A stretch of 64,000 nt of DNA, taken from contig CM057165.1 of the NCBI GenBank assembly GCA_029962745.1, positions 22,028,126-22,092,125 on the forward strand, given 5' to 3'. Source of the stretch: Echinometra lucunter (lineage: Eukaryota; Echinodermata; Echinoidea; Camarodonta; Echinometridae). This document shows, piece after piece, positions 11,508-22,759 of this stretch; positions within the stretch are counted from its first letter, which is position 1; each line of letters starts with the position of its first letter. Under the pieces are notes generated by a model that worked only from the letters and a program-made list of their open reading frames with translations, was not told where the DNA came from and ran no database searches. The position numbers and the translations under genes are program-made.

Positions 11508-13224
11508 ACTTACAAATTGTTAAAGAGCATTGTAAACTATTGCAGACATTCCATTGAAAAAAAAGTGTGATAATCTAAAAAACGAACAATACATGGCTGT
11601 GCTGAACAAATCATTTGATTAGGATTTAGGAATGAGTTGTAAAATAGTCATGATCCTTTCAGTTACAAGATTTAGCCCTATTTTACTGAGATTGTTAGAG
11701 GCTTTCAACCTTTTTACTGTCAAGGCTTATACATGTAAAAACATTCAGAAGAATAACATGCAATATATAGTAACAATTATAATTCTGTTCATATAAATCT
11801 GTACTATTGAGGCTATGTTCAATGAATTCCTTGATGCTGATTTCCATCTCAAATATTCTATTAATTATGCGATCTTGTCTTTCATAAATTTGGAAATATA
11901 TACTGCCATTAAAGCACCTCAATATGCCTTAATTAATATACCTGAGGATGCAATCACAAAGTCATTACATACATAAAAGCCCAGTAGTGCAACAAAGATT
12001 AGCTTTACATGCCCTTTGTCTCTTATAGTCTATTCTATGTTGAATCACTACAATGCAATGCAAAAGAGGGGAGCTTATGCTTTCAGTTAGAACGAACAAA
12101 ACTTATATGTTCAGTCACAATTTCTTTCCACATATGAAAATATGCAGGTACCTGACTCTGTGAATTTGAGGTGATGATTGCTTGAATGTATCTCTTTGTA
12201 TCAATAAACTTCATTTGATTTTCTCTTTATATTAATAAATTTTATTTGATTTGATTTATATTGGAACTTTAAAGAACAGGGGGGGGGGAGATATCCTGGC
12301 CCTTGTACGCCAATGTGTTCAGTACCCCCTCCTCCTCCCCAATACAATGGCCCATCAATGGTTGAACCTCACCTGTGCCCCTGCATACTTGAAAAAACAA
12401 ATCACATTCATGGATGTGTGAAATGTTTCTTTTTTAATGTGTTGAAATCTTTCATGATTGGGAAGCTCAAAGATAGAGCAGGGGTAACGTAATTCGGTGA
12501 TGTAGGTTTGAAACCAAGTTCATGCACCAGCATCCTTTGGTATAAAGGCAAGAATCCTCATTACCAAGTCTCTTGGAGAGGACTTTGAAGCTGTTGGTCC
12601 TCTAGCTGGTTGCTTTAATTTACAAGCATGCATGCTTTCTTAGCAGTCAGGTGAAAACAAACCAATAGCCAATAATTTTGATTTGTTTCATAAAATTCAG
12701 TAGTTATTCGAAGGATTTTAATTATGTGTGTATTAATATCGTGAGTAAATTGTAATGGTTTAATGGCTCCTTCACACATGTACAGGTGTAGTGGTTAAAA
12801 AACCCATTGGGGGTTTCCCATTTCATCTTTGTACAAGCCTTAAGCGGTGCTAATGACAGAGTGCCTTTGCTCTTGAGGGGCTAAGAAATGCTTTAATCAA
12901 TTTGATGTAACTTTCTCATATTACAACTAGATTTAGTTAGATATTTATTGATCTGTCTGTATTTTTTCTTGAAATCAAAGTAGTTATGATGTGATATATA
13001 TATGTTGTGTGTTCAGTCAATTTTGGCCTTCACAAGAGCCTTTATTCTATGATATACATGTACATGTGCATGTATAAATGTACATTGTCTAACCAGACGC
13101 TTTGACATGCCTGATACATGTTGTAAATATTACAAGTATTCCAGATTAGCAAAATTTTAATATCATGAGGTGACTCTCATACTCTGATCATTACTTTAAA
13201 AATGCATACTTTTGAAAATGAAAG

Positions 13225-13435
13225 AGATTTTATTATTCTGAAAACTGAAAAAGGGTTCATAATTCAGAAAATGAAATAGGGTTCATTATCCAGAAGGTTC
13301 ATAATTTTGAAAATGCATGAGAGCCCAACATGACTTTTTAAAATTACAGCTCTTCAGAATTGCAAACTCTATTTCATTTTCAGAATGACAAACCTTTTTT
13401 GTTTTTGGAATTACGAACCTTTGGATAACGAACCA
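13225..13435. repeat. Imperfect inverted repeat with GGTTCATAATTC words
   Basis: Left part has AAAAAGGGTTCATAATTCAG and CAGAAAATGAAATAGGGTTC; the right part has CTATTTCATTTTCAGAATG and ACGAACCTTTGGATAACGAA in the opposite orientation. The whole can fold into a long imperfect hairpin. Foldback-type repeat; family not recognised. Confidence 0.55.
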
Positions 13436-14227
13436 TCACAGTTATGTGACTTCAGAAAAATGACGTGTAGCTGATGTTTAAAAAGCTGAATAGTCTGTTT
13501 TAGTCTGAGGCTGTAAAATATTGGAGGCTGATTGGTTTTTGAGAAAATTCAAACAGAGGTTGACAAGATGAATTATTTTAAAGTGATTCATTTAGAATTG
13601 ATAATAATGTTCATATCATGATTGGATTGCAGTCCTCAAAAAAAATGTCTTTCAGATGTAGTATGATGGTATGATTCTTATCAGGTAACAACCCTTTGCT
13701 TATCAAATATTTCATAATTTTTATCACTTTTGTTATACATGTAAATGTAATTGATATACTTTTAATTGTCAGTGTAATTGTCATTCTTTCTGTTAAAACA
13801 ATCGTCCTTTAAAAAAAAATCATCTTCAGTTAATAGCTTAAGTTTAGTGGTGATTTAGACAAAAGATTTTTAAAATGATACTCTGAATAAAGATGTGATT
13901 TTACAGACCTTATAGGATAGAACAATTCACGCTGCACAGTTAAATCATGTAAGGTGAATGATATCATATAAGTGTTGGATGTTGTATTTTTATGTTTTCA
14001 TTTCTGTAGTGATTGTTGAAATATAGTACTAACATTTTCATATCTCAGTGAATTATTTTGGGAAAAAGTTCTATCTATTTTATCTAATTTGCATAATCAT
14101 CTGTAGTACTTAATGGCAAATTTTGTATTTCTTGCATATTTATCTCATGTTTAAGACTTGTATAGATAAAATTTTGTATCACAAAGTAATTTTATTGTGA
14201 AGGTGATAGATGAAATGTTGAAAGCAC

Positions 14228-14233
14228 AATAAA
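14228..14233 (+). terminator. Candidate polyadenylation signal
   Basis: AATAAA followed by a T-rich stretch, the last strong hexamer before sequence that looks intergenic. It is one of several candidates for the end of the SLC44A transcript. Confidence 0.3.
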
Positions 14234-14259
14234 TATTTTTTAAATGAAAAATACCTATT

Positions 14260-15100
14260 GTGAATATTTCTCATTGTTTACACATATCTATTAATACATG
14301 TATGCTAATGTATATATATACTTTCTGACTGAGAAGTACAAGCTTGTTAAAATTTACTGGTTTATCAAAAACAATTAAACAAGCAGCTTGAAAGCTGGTT
14401 TATCAGACTACTGCGGATTCATAACGAAGTGAACTCGACATTTATTTGAAAATGGAGCATTATGAAATATATTCTTCAGAATTGATAAATTCACAGCTAT
14501 GGAGATGAAATACTATGAATATCAAACTTGCATTATAAATTTTCATGGAACGGGAGTGTGAGAATTTTAAAATTGATTTTACTGATACACCATTCGATAC
14601 AAATTAGAAGAGTGATATATTCAACTGAAAATTAGTATTATGAAATTACTGGACTTGCTATTCAAATTGGTTGGTGTTGCTTAATATCATGGAGTATCGA
14701 AAGAGAGAAAAAGAAAGGAGAATGAAGTAGAAAAGAAGATGGAATAACAGGGAAAGGAAAGAAAAGAATGAGGTATAGAGTAGAATGTTTGGTATTCAGA
14801 CTAATGCAGAGTTAAATATTCTTTTAACAATTAGACATTTAATGTAATAAAAAAAGATCTGCATTTGGGTAATTTCCAAACAAATTGAATAAATGTAGGA
14901 ATTGGGCAGACAAAAGGGAGAAAGGATAATAAAGAGTGTTACAGAGGTAACGTACTAGTGACCTTCCTTTCCCTTTCTCTCTCCCTTCTTTCCTTCTCCC
15001 GGCCCCCTCTCCCTTTTTTCACCCTTCCCCTTCTCATTCTGTCTCCTTACGATTGCCATAAATTACAATAAAGGTATACGCTTTGTCACTTTTTCTTCCC
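14260..15100. other. Intergenic, no gene seen
   Basis: AT-rich DNA with a purine-rich stretch (14697-14790) and a pyrimidine-rich stretch (14955-15045). No supported coding sequence or repeat family. Confidence 0.5.
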
Positions 15101-15101
15101 G

Positions 15102-15262
15102 TAGAACCCACATCACTCCTGTTCTTAGAGCCCTACATTGGCTTCCTGTATGTGATAGGATCATCTTCAAGATATTATTACTAGTATGCCGTTCCTTTCA
15201 TGACTCTGCTCCCTCCTACAATATGAATTTAATAACTGAGTACAAGCCTACAAGACACTAAA
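15102..15262 (+). pseudogene. Non-LTR retrotransposon C-terminal fragment, broken by a nested insertion
   Basis: The plus strand encodes RRTHITPVLRALHWLPVCDR then SFHDSAPSYNMNLITEYKPT, the region after the reverse transcriptase domain in CR1/L2/Rex-type LINEs (HWLP and LHDSAPSY blocks). It stops abruptly after ...CCTACAAGACAC. Its 3' UTR resumes near 16200. The same protein and UTR occur in one piece at 61791-62270 on the other strand. Confidence 0.75.
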
Positions 15263-16195
15263 AATTTAAAATGAAAAGTAACATAAGAAAAAAATATTTG
15301 AAATAAGAATAAATAAAAACATATATGGGTGAAATTTAAAGATACCCAAGAAAAGGCTGGAGTGGGTTGATGGGTTTAGGTAAGGGATAGAAATCGTACA
15401 AATGCTGCCGGGCTTTTTTCTGATCGGATGTTGGCTGGGGGGGTTATTGAAAAGCTTAGAGGCTGAATATAATGGGCTTTTTCTCAGGACGTTTGTATGT
15501 GGCCGTGGTAATTCAATTTGTAATTCATGTTACATAAGATATGTACGTGGGATTTAAGGATGCGTGTGGACAATGAAAATGGGACTAAGTTGTTAACTAA
15601 TTTATAGACAAGTAAAATAGACTGCTTTTTCCACCGTTCGTTGAGTTGATCGACCTCTAGTGTATTATACAAAGTGGCTCCATCGAAGCGATAATCTACC
15701 TGTAAGACCGATCTCAGTGCTCTATTCTGTAGAACTTGGAGACGATTTAGCTGAGTTTCATTGCCATTTCTCCAAATGATACTGCATTAGTCGAAAAGTG
15801 GTTGGATTAACGATTTGTACAACAGGAGGGCAGTACTTCTAGGTATATAAAATCTGATACGCTTTAAAGAATAAAAGGTCTGTAACCTTTTTGCTAACAC
15901 TGTCAATTTGGGGAGTCCATGTTAGACAATTATCTATCATCACACCAAGATATTTACATTGCGTTACTTTCCGTAATTGAGAATTTTGAATTTTATTTTT
16001 CACATTGTCAAATAACCGCAATTTAGCCTTAGAACCTAAAAACATGAACTGACGTCTATCAATATTGATCAACAATTCATTATTTGAGAACCATCGAGAA
16101 ATATACATTAGATCTCTGTTTACAGATGTTTCCAAATCTCTTGGCTCTTTTGATGCAAAATAAAGACACGTATAAGGAAAGGGAACCTTTTTTGA
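15263..16195 (-). pseudogene. Second LINE, reverse transcriptase C-terminal remnant, nested in the first
   Basis: On the minus strand 16135-15839 encodes ...ISRWFSNNELLINIDRRQF...KYLGVMIDNCLTWTPQID..., the palm/thumb boundary seen in jockey/CR1/Rex reverse transcriptases. It continues through LIQPLFD, an in-frame TAA where the family usually has tyrosine, then CSIIWRNGNETQLNRLQVLQ and DGATLYNTLEVDQLNERWKK to about 15484. The remaining 15263-15480 looks like its 3' UTR. The 5' part with the catalytic DD motif is absent, so it is dead. It splits the element at 15102-15262 / 16200-16545. Confidence 0.75.
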
Positions 16196-16199
16196 CCGA

Positions 16200-16376
16200 T
16201 TTTATCAAGTCATTTTGATTTGTATGTATCTCAGTTTCGGATTATTCTCTCCTTACTTATATTTGTAGTCTAAGAATTTATTTTTCCAATATGTATTTTT
16301 CTAGATCGTCATGTGTAATTTGTTGGGCGCCATGAGCGTCAGGACTGGCCGGGCGGATACCGGCGATATATAAGCA
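16200..16376 (+). mobile_element. 3' UTR of the interrupted LINE
   Basis: TATCTCAGTTTCGGATTATT through GGGCGCCATGAGCGTCAGGA to GCATCGATATTAT matches, in reverse complement, 61800-61960 downstream of the LINE coding remnant there. About 230-300 nt of coding end and early UTR present in the other copy are missing here. Confidence 0.75.
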
Positions 16377-16499
16377 TCGATATTATCATTATTATTATCA
16401 TTATTATTATTATTATTATCATTATTATTATTATCATTATTATTATCATTGTTATTATCATTATTATTATTATCATTATTATTATCATTATTATTATTA

Positions 16500-16540
<41 letters not shown>

Positions 16541-16541
16541 C
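16377..16541 (+). repeat. ATT/ATC trinucleotide array at the LINE 3' end
   Basis: Around 55 triplets, mostly ATT with regularly placed ATC, directly after the LINE 3' UTR. The same tail grows from the same UTR at 61505-61790. Confidence 0.9.
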
Positions 16542-16920
16542 AGATATAATACATTACATGTATTCTATGGGATAGTGTTGCTAGGCTAGAAAGTACTGAA
16601 CATAATCATATCTTATTCAGTATGTCGCAAAAGATGTCTTGCGTTCTTACTCCTTCTCTCCAGCACTCTCCCTCTCTTCTCTCTACGGCATTGAAACAAG
16701 CGCTAGTGCATATATCCATATGCGAACTAAAGATAACATACATTAGGAAATGAATTATATTCATATCAAAGCGAACACTAGCCATACAGATGAATAATAA
16801 ATTTGCAAATTTACTCCAATCCAATTGATCTGATGTTCAGATAAGAATTCGTGAGGAAACACCCACGCAGCAAATTATTATCATGGTTTACAGGCCAACG
16901 GAAACAATGAACGTGTTAGT

Positions 16921-17110
16921 GGCAAGGTCCCTGTCTCTGCGGGGAGCTCTGTGGTATATTTGGTGAAGGCTCTTGACTCAAATACGAGAGATCCTGAGTT
17001 CGATTCTCCCTCTTGACCCATGAGCATTCAAATGGGTATACCTACCTTTGCTGGTGTAATGATAATTGCAGGACCCGCAGAAAGAGCTAGATCAGTACGT
17101 GTATATACTG
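16921..17110 (+). mobile_element. Possible tRNA-derived SINE head
   Basis: AGCTCTGTGGTATATTTGG (A-box-like) and GAGTTCGATTC (B-box-like, one change from GGTTCGAnnC) are about 48 bases apart, followed by CATTCAAATGGGTATACCTA, a typical SINE body. The cloverleaf arms do not pair well, so it is not a working tRNA. Confidence 0.5.
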
Positions 17111-17157
17111 ATGTGGCTTCCATAGTTAAACAAAACACAACTGTTCTTATCATTATC

Positions 17158-17455
17158 CCGAAACTCCATCTCTTGTCTATTATTTCTCTCTCAATTTCAC
17201 CTCCTCTCTCTCTCTGTCTCTTTCCATCTGACCATCTATCCGTCTTCATGTAACCCCCCCCCCCTCATCATCTTCTCTCTCTCCCTACGTCACTCCCACT
17301 CTCCCTATGTCAGATCCCCCTCCTTGATGTCTCTCTCTGCTTCTCTCTGTCTCCCCATGCAAGTCTTTTTTTCTCAAGTTTCTTCTATCCGTCTTCATGT
17401 ATCTCCCCGCTCACCACTCTCTCTCTCTCTTGCTATGTCACTCTCTCTTCCTCCT
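17158..17455 (+). repeat. CT-rich low-complexity tract
   Basis: Pyrimidine-rich sequence dominated by CTCTCT and CTCCCTA words, including a C-run at 17252. No coding signal. Confidence 0.7.
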
Positions 17456-17459
17456 TTCT

Positions 17460-17770
17460 AGGACAATTACCCCCTTGATATGCAAAATCCCTGCACACTC
17501 ATGCCCCTTCCACCCCCACCGGCCTCCAGACAATGACTCACCGTCATAACGGCATCCTGGATAATTACCCCCGCAAGTTCCCCCGCGGAAAAACCTATCC
17601 TCTAAACTATTACGTCCAGACAATTACCCCCAGAGATAATTACTCCCCACTGAACAATTTTTTCCCCACGCAGGCAATTACCGCACGCACAATTACCGCT
17701 CAATTCAATTTCCCGCCCGGATGAATACCCTCAAGGCTAGCTTATCGTCATTACTAGGCCACCTCCCCCC
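17460..17770 (+). repeat. Degenerate AATTACCCCC minisatellite with poly-C
   Basis: The word (G)ACAATTACC or ATAATTACC recurs at about 17462, 17560, 17618, 17636, 17678 and 17691, with spacing of roughly 15-60 bp, ending in CAATTTCCCGCC and a C-run at 17766. Family unknown. Confidence 0.55.
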
Positions 17771-18040
17771 CCCCCCCCCCCTTGCAAATTATTGTCCAGA
17801 AAATTGCATACTAGTAGCATGAGGTCCAGTTTCAAACTGAAGGGAGCAGACAGCACACTCACTCATTTTGATCAGAAGTAGATTTATATATATGCAAGGA
17901 GGTATATACATGTACTGTTAATATACTCATTGGCTTTATATAGTCGACAGTGGATCGTCCGTACCTACTACAGAAAGAAGCATACTCACAGATGCTGAGG
18001 AAGCTATCATGAAGACAGCATACTTGGATACACAATGATT

Positions 18041-18415
18041 ACTGGAGAACGTTTTAGAGACGACACAGAAGAGAAATTATAACGGATATAGACACTCATA
18101 AGTCATCACAGTCATATAGACATGATATAGTGGATCATAGCTACTCTAGCTGTATAGTAGAGAAAGAGCATAATTAGGGAGAACACATTTTGGAGTCGAC
18201 ATAGAGGGGAAACCTATTGAGCATATTTGATTTCGACGAAAGCAGCCATATACTCTAGGAAAGACAGTTATATACGGTGAACATTTTAGAGTGGACATCA
18301 AAGAGGGGACACGATATACATGTAGAAAAGGAAACTCACGCCGAGTAAAGCAGACACTAACCGAGAACTGGAGAACACTGAACATTTCAGAGTTGGTCTG
18401 GTTTTCGACGAAACA
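18041..18415 (+). repeat. ~100-bp degenerate repeat upstream of the FLYWCH gene
   Basis: GAGAACGTTTTAGAGACGAC (18046), GAGAACACATTTTGGAGTCG (18178), TGAACATTTTAGAGTGGAC (18281) and TGAACATTTCAGAGTTGG (18378) recur at about 97-132 bp spacing. TTTCGACGAAA follows twice (about 18231 and 18402). The last unit runs into the FLYWCH start codon, so the repeat supplies its leader. Confidence 0.6.
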
Positions 18416-20074
18416 ATGGAATGGATAGAGACAGAGAGAGGTGGACAGAAACTCCTACTCGATGGGTATGTTTATATCAAGAAGAGGACGCTGGCAGACG
18501 GATGGGAGAGCTATGAGTGTGAGCTGAGAAGAAACCGTCGCGAATGCAAGGCTAAAATTAAAGTCAAGGTCAGTTTAAGCTTTCAGGTGTATCCTTTACT
18601 AGTATGTTTCTCTTTTTTCTACGTAATTACATCGATTAATTGCTTCATTTTGCTTGATTATGACCGGCCCTTGATCAAGATCCTCTTGAGGACAAAAACA
18701 TATAATAAGACAACTAAAAGAAGAAGAAAAAAATACCTTGTATAAGACGAAGCAGCATCTGTCACATGTTTGTTGTGAACCGGAAAATGGGGGGGGGGGG
18801 GGGGTATTTTGCTTAATGCTTATAATTCTGTGCCTTAACTATAAGAATAACAAAGGGGACAGGTTTCAGTCATTTAACATCTTTTTTTATTAAATTAGTA
18901 AAGACACAGCACACAGATAGACTTATATCTCCCGAACTAAATTTGTACGTCTAAGTTAAAAAAAAAAACAACGACAAAAAAGGGTCATGATACCGACATA
19001 CATGTAGAATACAGATAAGTTGCGGATGTTTATTTTTTTAAGATCCTGCGTGATTTAGATTAATATATTCTTTCATATATCTTGGCAAGATCCGCTCAAA
19101 GCTTCTTGGGGCTTTTTAACTTTTCATTTGTCTATGTTGACCCTTTCCCATACATGTTTATTATTCAATAAGGATAATAAAGTTTGAAATAGTGATCACC
19201 ATCTGTCTCTGTATTTGGGTTTGAATCCTACCTATGCCTACACGAAGTCATAAGCGAGTCTTTATTACTATTAGATTCCAAAAGTTTCGTTATCATAGCA
19301 GCGATTTATAAAAAATTCAAAACATGACAGTCACTTTTACGGGTTCTGTGACATATCGTTCTTTTTCAGGTGTCAGGTGACAGTGAATTCCGTGAGAGAA
19401 CAGAGCACAACCATCCGCCCGATCACGGCAAAGCCAATGCATACAAGTTGAAGGCTGCTATGAAAAGAATGGCAGTGGAAACAGACCTGAGTCCTCAACA
19501 GATCCTGATGGTCACGATGCATCAGGCCACAGAGGAAGGTCTGATGGCCATGCCAGGAATGGAGAACATCAGGAGATCGATTAGGAGACAACGACAGGAC
19601 AGCCGGGATTCCTTGGCAATAAACAGAATGGTTCACATTCACAATCTAGAATCTCTTGAAGGTCAGATGCCCATGCAGAGGTCAGTGGCTACAGCAGACG
19701 GAATTAGGAGGCAACAGCAGGACAGTTGGGAAGTTGTGGCGATGGAGAGGATGATCCAGGGCCAGGAAGTCATTGAAGGTGGAAGACCATTATCTGCAGG
19801 AGATGGCCTAATACCACAACCAGGGCTGGGGAACATAAAAAGGTGTATCAAGACTGAACAGGACGATAGTCAAGAAGTAGTAGCAACTGATAGAATGGTA
19901 AAGGAGGAAAACATTTTTGAAGACTGCGGATCGGTACCTGCAAGGGACGACCATTTGGCACACCTAGGACTGGAGAATATATGGAGCAATATCAGGAGGC
20001 AGCAACGAAACATACGTGAAGCCCTGGCCTTACGCCGGAACTATGAAGACCAAAGAGTTCTTGAAAATCACTGA
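18416..20074 (+). CDS. FLYWCH zinc-finger protein with internal repeats, two exons
   Basis: Exons 18416-18568 and 19370-20074 (AG|GTCAGT donor, CTTTTTCAG acceptor) join in phase to give 285 residues ending TGA TAA. Residues 9-66 form a FLYWCH zinc finger: GYVYIKKRTLADGWESYEC (Cys35), then Cys44, and the paired histidines in TEHNHPPD (64, 66). FLYWCH domains bind DNA or protein and are related to the WRKY-GCM1 fold of transposon origin. Residues 114-285 hold four diverged copies of a unit like GLENIRRxIRRQQQDSxEVVAxxRM beginning near 114, 162, 203 and 251. Start chosen at ACAATGG, the first Met before the domain. No transposase domain follows, so it may be a domesticated or orphan protein. The function is not known. 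Confidence 0.72.
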
Positions 20075-20200
20075 TAACCAGTGGCCACTGAAGAGAGCCG
20101 AGTGGTGCTACCAAGCTGGAGGAATACCAGGGGACATCACCAAGAAGTCCATGAAGCCTTGGAGATGGTAGAAATGGGGAGGACCTTGAAGTTCCTGTAG
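20075..20200 (+). pseudogene. Decayed fifth repeat beyond the FLYWCH stop codons
   Basis: In the same frame as the FLYWCH protein, past TGA and TAA, the DNA reads PVATEESRVVLPSWRNTRGH then HQEVHEALEMVEMGRTLKFL before TAG at 20198. WRNTR, HQEVHEALEM and the spacing match the upstream units (ENIRR, QDSxEVVAMxRM). The protein was probably longer and lost its last unit to stop mutations. Confidence 0.5.
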
Positions 20201-20864
20201 GTCAGACATCATCTTCATCTAGAGAGTAGTTCTTTTACTGCCACCACTCAGGCAGAGTTAACCCAAGAAATATGTCTCCATGACTTGGAGAGATTTGTTT
20301 TCATTTTCCATGGGTTTTTATGACTCTCAAGAAGAATTCATTTTCCCATGACTTTCCAGGTTTTCAAGTGAAAATGGGGGGGGGGGGGGGATAAATATAT
20401 CATTAGTTGTTGCAGATTAAAAGGGAAAAGAACATCTATCAGAAGGAAGCTTGCGCTATAAGAAATGAAAAAAGAGGGCAGTAAAAAGGGGGTACTCATC
20501 ATATTTCATATGGGACAAACATCTCGGTCATTATAAATAAAAATGGGGACTTTTCAGAAGGGAAAAAGAGTACTATCATAAAGGGAAAGGGGCACAAAGG
20601 CATTAAAGGGCACCGATTCTGTTAAGATAATCAAAAGATGCACTAAACATGACCGTAATTGGGAACCCTGTTCAGTTATTAGTCAACGGTTTCTGGACGC
20701 ATCCAAAAGATACCCGTATATCCCAGTCTCACCAGGGTGACCAACATCAGACCGACAACATACCAAAGTTTCACTCTACCACAAATACCCAACAATGGGT
20801 CAGTTTACAGTCGGTGTAGAATCGGTATGGTGATGTGATGCATGTAATTACCCAGGGGCAGCAC

Positions 20865-21080
20865 TACCGGGGGAGGGGACAGGCTAGGGGGTGACTGCCC
20901 CCCCCCCCCCAATGAATTTTTCAAGTGATCATAAAAGAAAAAAAGAGGAAGAAAGAAGAGTATGGGGAAAGAGAGTGCTGTTCATGCAACTATGTAATAC
21001 CCCCTTTTTTAAATTCAAAACGTAAATGAGCTCACCTGTGGGTCATCCTTCCCACTATCAAAAAACCCCGGCGCCGCCCC
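20865..21080 (+). mobile_element. Purine-rich dispersed repeat, copy 1
   Basis: Starts near CACTACCGGGGGAGGG and ends CCCCGGCGCCGCCCCTG. The interior GAAAGAAGAGTATGGGGAAA, GAGAG and TCATGCAACTAT occurs also at 21313-21510, 34270-34450 (inverted) and 49452-49672. The ends are inverted CAGGGGYGGC / GCCGCCCCTG. Non-autonomous DNA element, probably hAT-like. Confidence 0.65.
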
Positions 21081-21312
21081 TGTAATTACCTGTGACAGTT
21101 TCAGTGTCTGAGGAAGATGCCTGACCATGAACCATAAAACTGTCACAAGTAAATACATACATGTGGGTGTTTGTCAGAACTTTAATAGCTTACATGGATA
21201 TTATGCAGTTATCTGATACCTGCAATTACAAGTAAAGCGTAATGCAATGAATATGTATGCTAAATTACCAATAAGACTATCTATTCATCATCGTCATCAT
21301 AAGATTCCTTCA

Positions 21313-21511
21313 CCCAGGGGTGGCATACAGGGGGAGAAAAAGAAGAAAAAACGGAAGAAGAAGAAAGAAGAGTATGGGGAAAGAGAGTGTTGGGTCATGC
21401 AACTATATAATCCCCTCATTTGTTCATTTAAAACATGAATAAACTCATGAAACTCAAGTATGGGTCATCTTGCCCCCCCCCCCCAATCATAATACCCTGG
21501 CGCCACCCCTG
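21313..21511 (+). mobile_element. Purine-rich dispersed repeat, copy 2
   Basis: CCAGGGGTGGCATAC at the left and CCCTGGCGCCACCCCTG at the right, with the same GAGTATGGGGAAAGAGAG and TCATGCAACTAT core as the copy 230 bp upstream. The two adjacent copies are in the same orientation. Confidence 0.7.
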
Positions 21512-22611
21512 CCTTTACCCAAATTTTCTCTAGAGTCAGTGACTTTTTTTTTCTTTTTAGGTGACATTTAGTTCTCTACCAGGATTTGTAGAATTTCTTC
21601 AGCAAATTTCTAAATCGCCATAAAATGCTTTTCAAAATCCTTACGATTGCAATGAAATACATGTAAACGCTTGAACAAGGACAAAAAGACCATGAAAGAA
21701 ACTTAGTTCATACAATTACAATCATTATTGTATATGATTCATTTATTAGTGATTACTAAGACATTAAGAAAAAATTCAAATAAATGTTGTTATAGTGATT
21801 GCATATGCAGTAAATGGATAATAAACTAAATGGTTTTTAGGTATACAGCTTTAATTTGGCAATATACTATTTCTGAGCTGTCAGTCATATTGACCGATAG
21901 TGCAAACACTTTTACAGCGTACCAATCACCTCTAAAAATAGTCTACATCCAGAATATAAAACCAACCTTCACCTAGCATTAATTCTACATGTTCTAATGG
22001 TAAAGGAGTATTATATACTCACATCGTGGAACCCAACTCCGACTTGAGTTCTAAGTGAGCCCTACTTTTCGTGAGCATATGTACAAGCATCCTCCAGTCT
22101 ATGCCCACGAGTTAAAACCTTGCCAGCTAATAACTTTTGTAACTTTACAGAGTGGAGTGTTGAGAAGCAAATGGGAGATGTTAGCATTTAGTAAAGTACA
22201 ATATCAGGTGGACGAATAGCAGAAATAAATTCATGTACATATGTATTTACAATACAATCTGCATGAACACTGTTCTTAGTTACCCTACTTTATATATTGT
22301 CATACAATGTCTTGATTGACAGGCTGAAATTTGGCAAACTTGCATCCAATCCAGTGTGCAATTACAAAACCCTTAAAATGTACACCAATCACCAACAGAC
22401 ATTTTGCGTTGTATTTAAGGAATTCAGTGCCACTAAACTATATCCAAAATATGAATTTGGAATATTACTTCCAGAAAGAGAAATAAAAATTTCAAATACA
22501 GGGGGTATAATTTAATTATGTAAATGAGGTTTTAAGGTTCACCATGTGGTAAGTCCTGAAAAAGGACTGTGCGTTGGAGTAGAGAAAGCCGAGGTGGAGG
22601 AGAAATGGAGA

Positions 22612-22615
<4 letters not shown>

Positions 22616-22644
<29 letters not shown>
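22616..22644 (+). repeat. GA dinucleotide microsatellite
   Basis: About 14 GA units within a wider purine-rich stretch (22555-22760). Confidence 0.8.
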
Positions 22645-22646
<2 letters not shown>

Positions 22647-22759
22647 GAGAGTTGAGAGTATCTTTCTTGAGATTGGGAGAAGTCAAAAAAAGGACTGTAA
22701 ACGAGTTGAGAAGGCAACAAGGAGAGAAGGCTCTAACCAGATGAGAAGGTGATGAAGAG

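Larger units (their letters stand above)
8767..14250 (+). other. SLC44A downstream region, probably long 3' UTR
   Basis: No convincing coding sequence follows the SLC44A stop for over 5 kb. The DNA is AT-rich and largely unique, with a TTAA MITE at 9303-9696 and two foldbacks (11356-11507, 13225-13435). Several AATAAA hexamers occur; the last strong one is at 14228-14233. Where the transcript ends cannot be decided from sequence. Confidence 0.4.
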
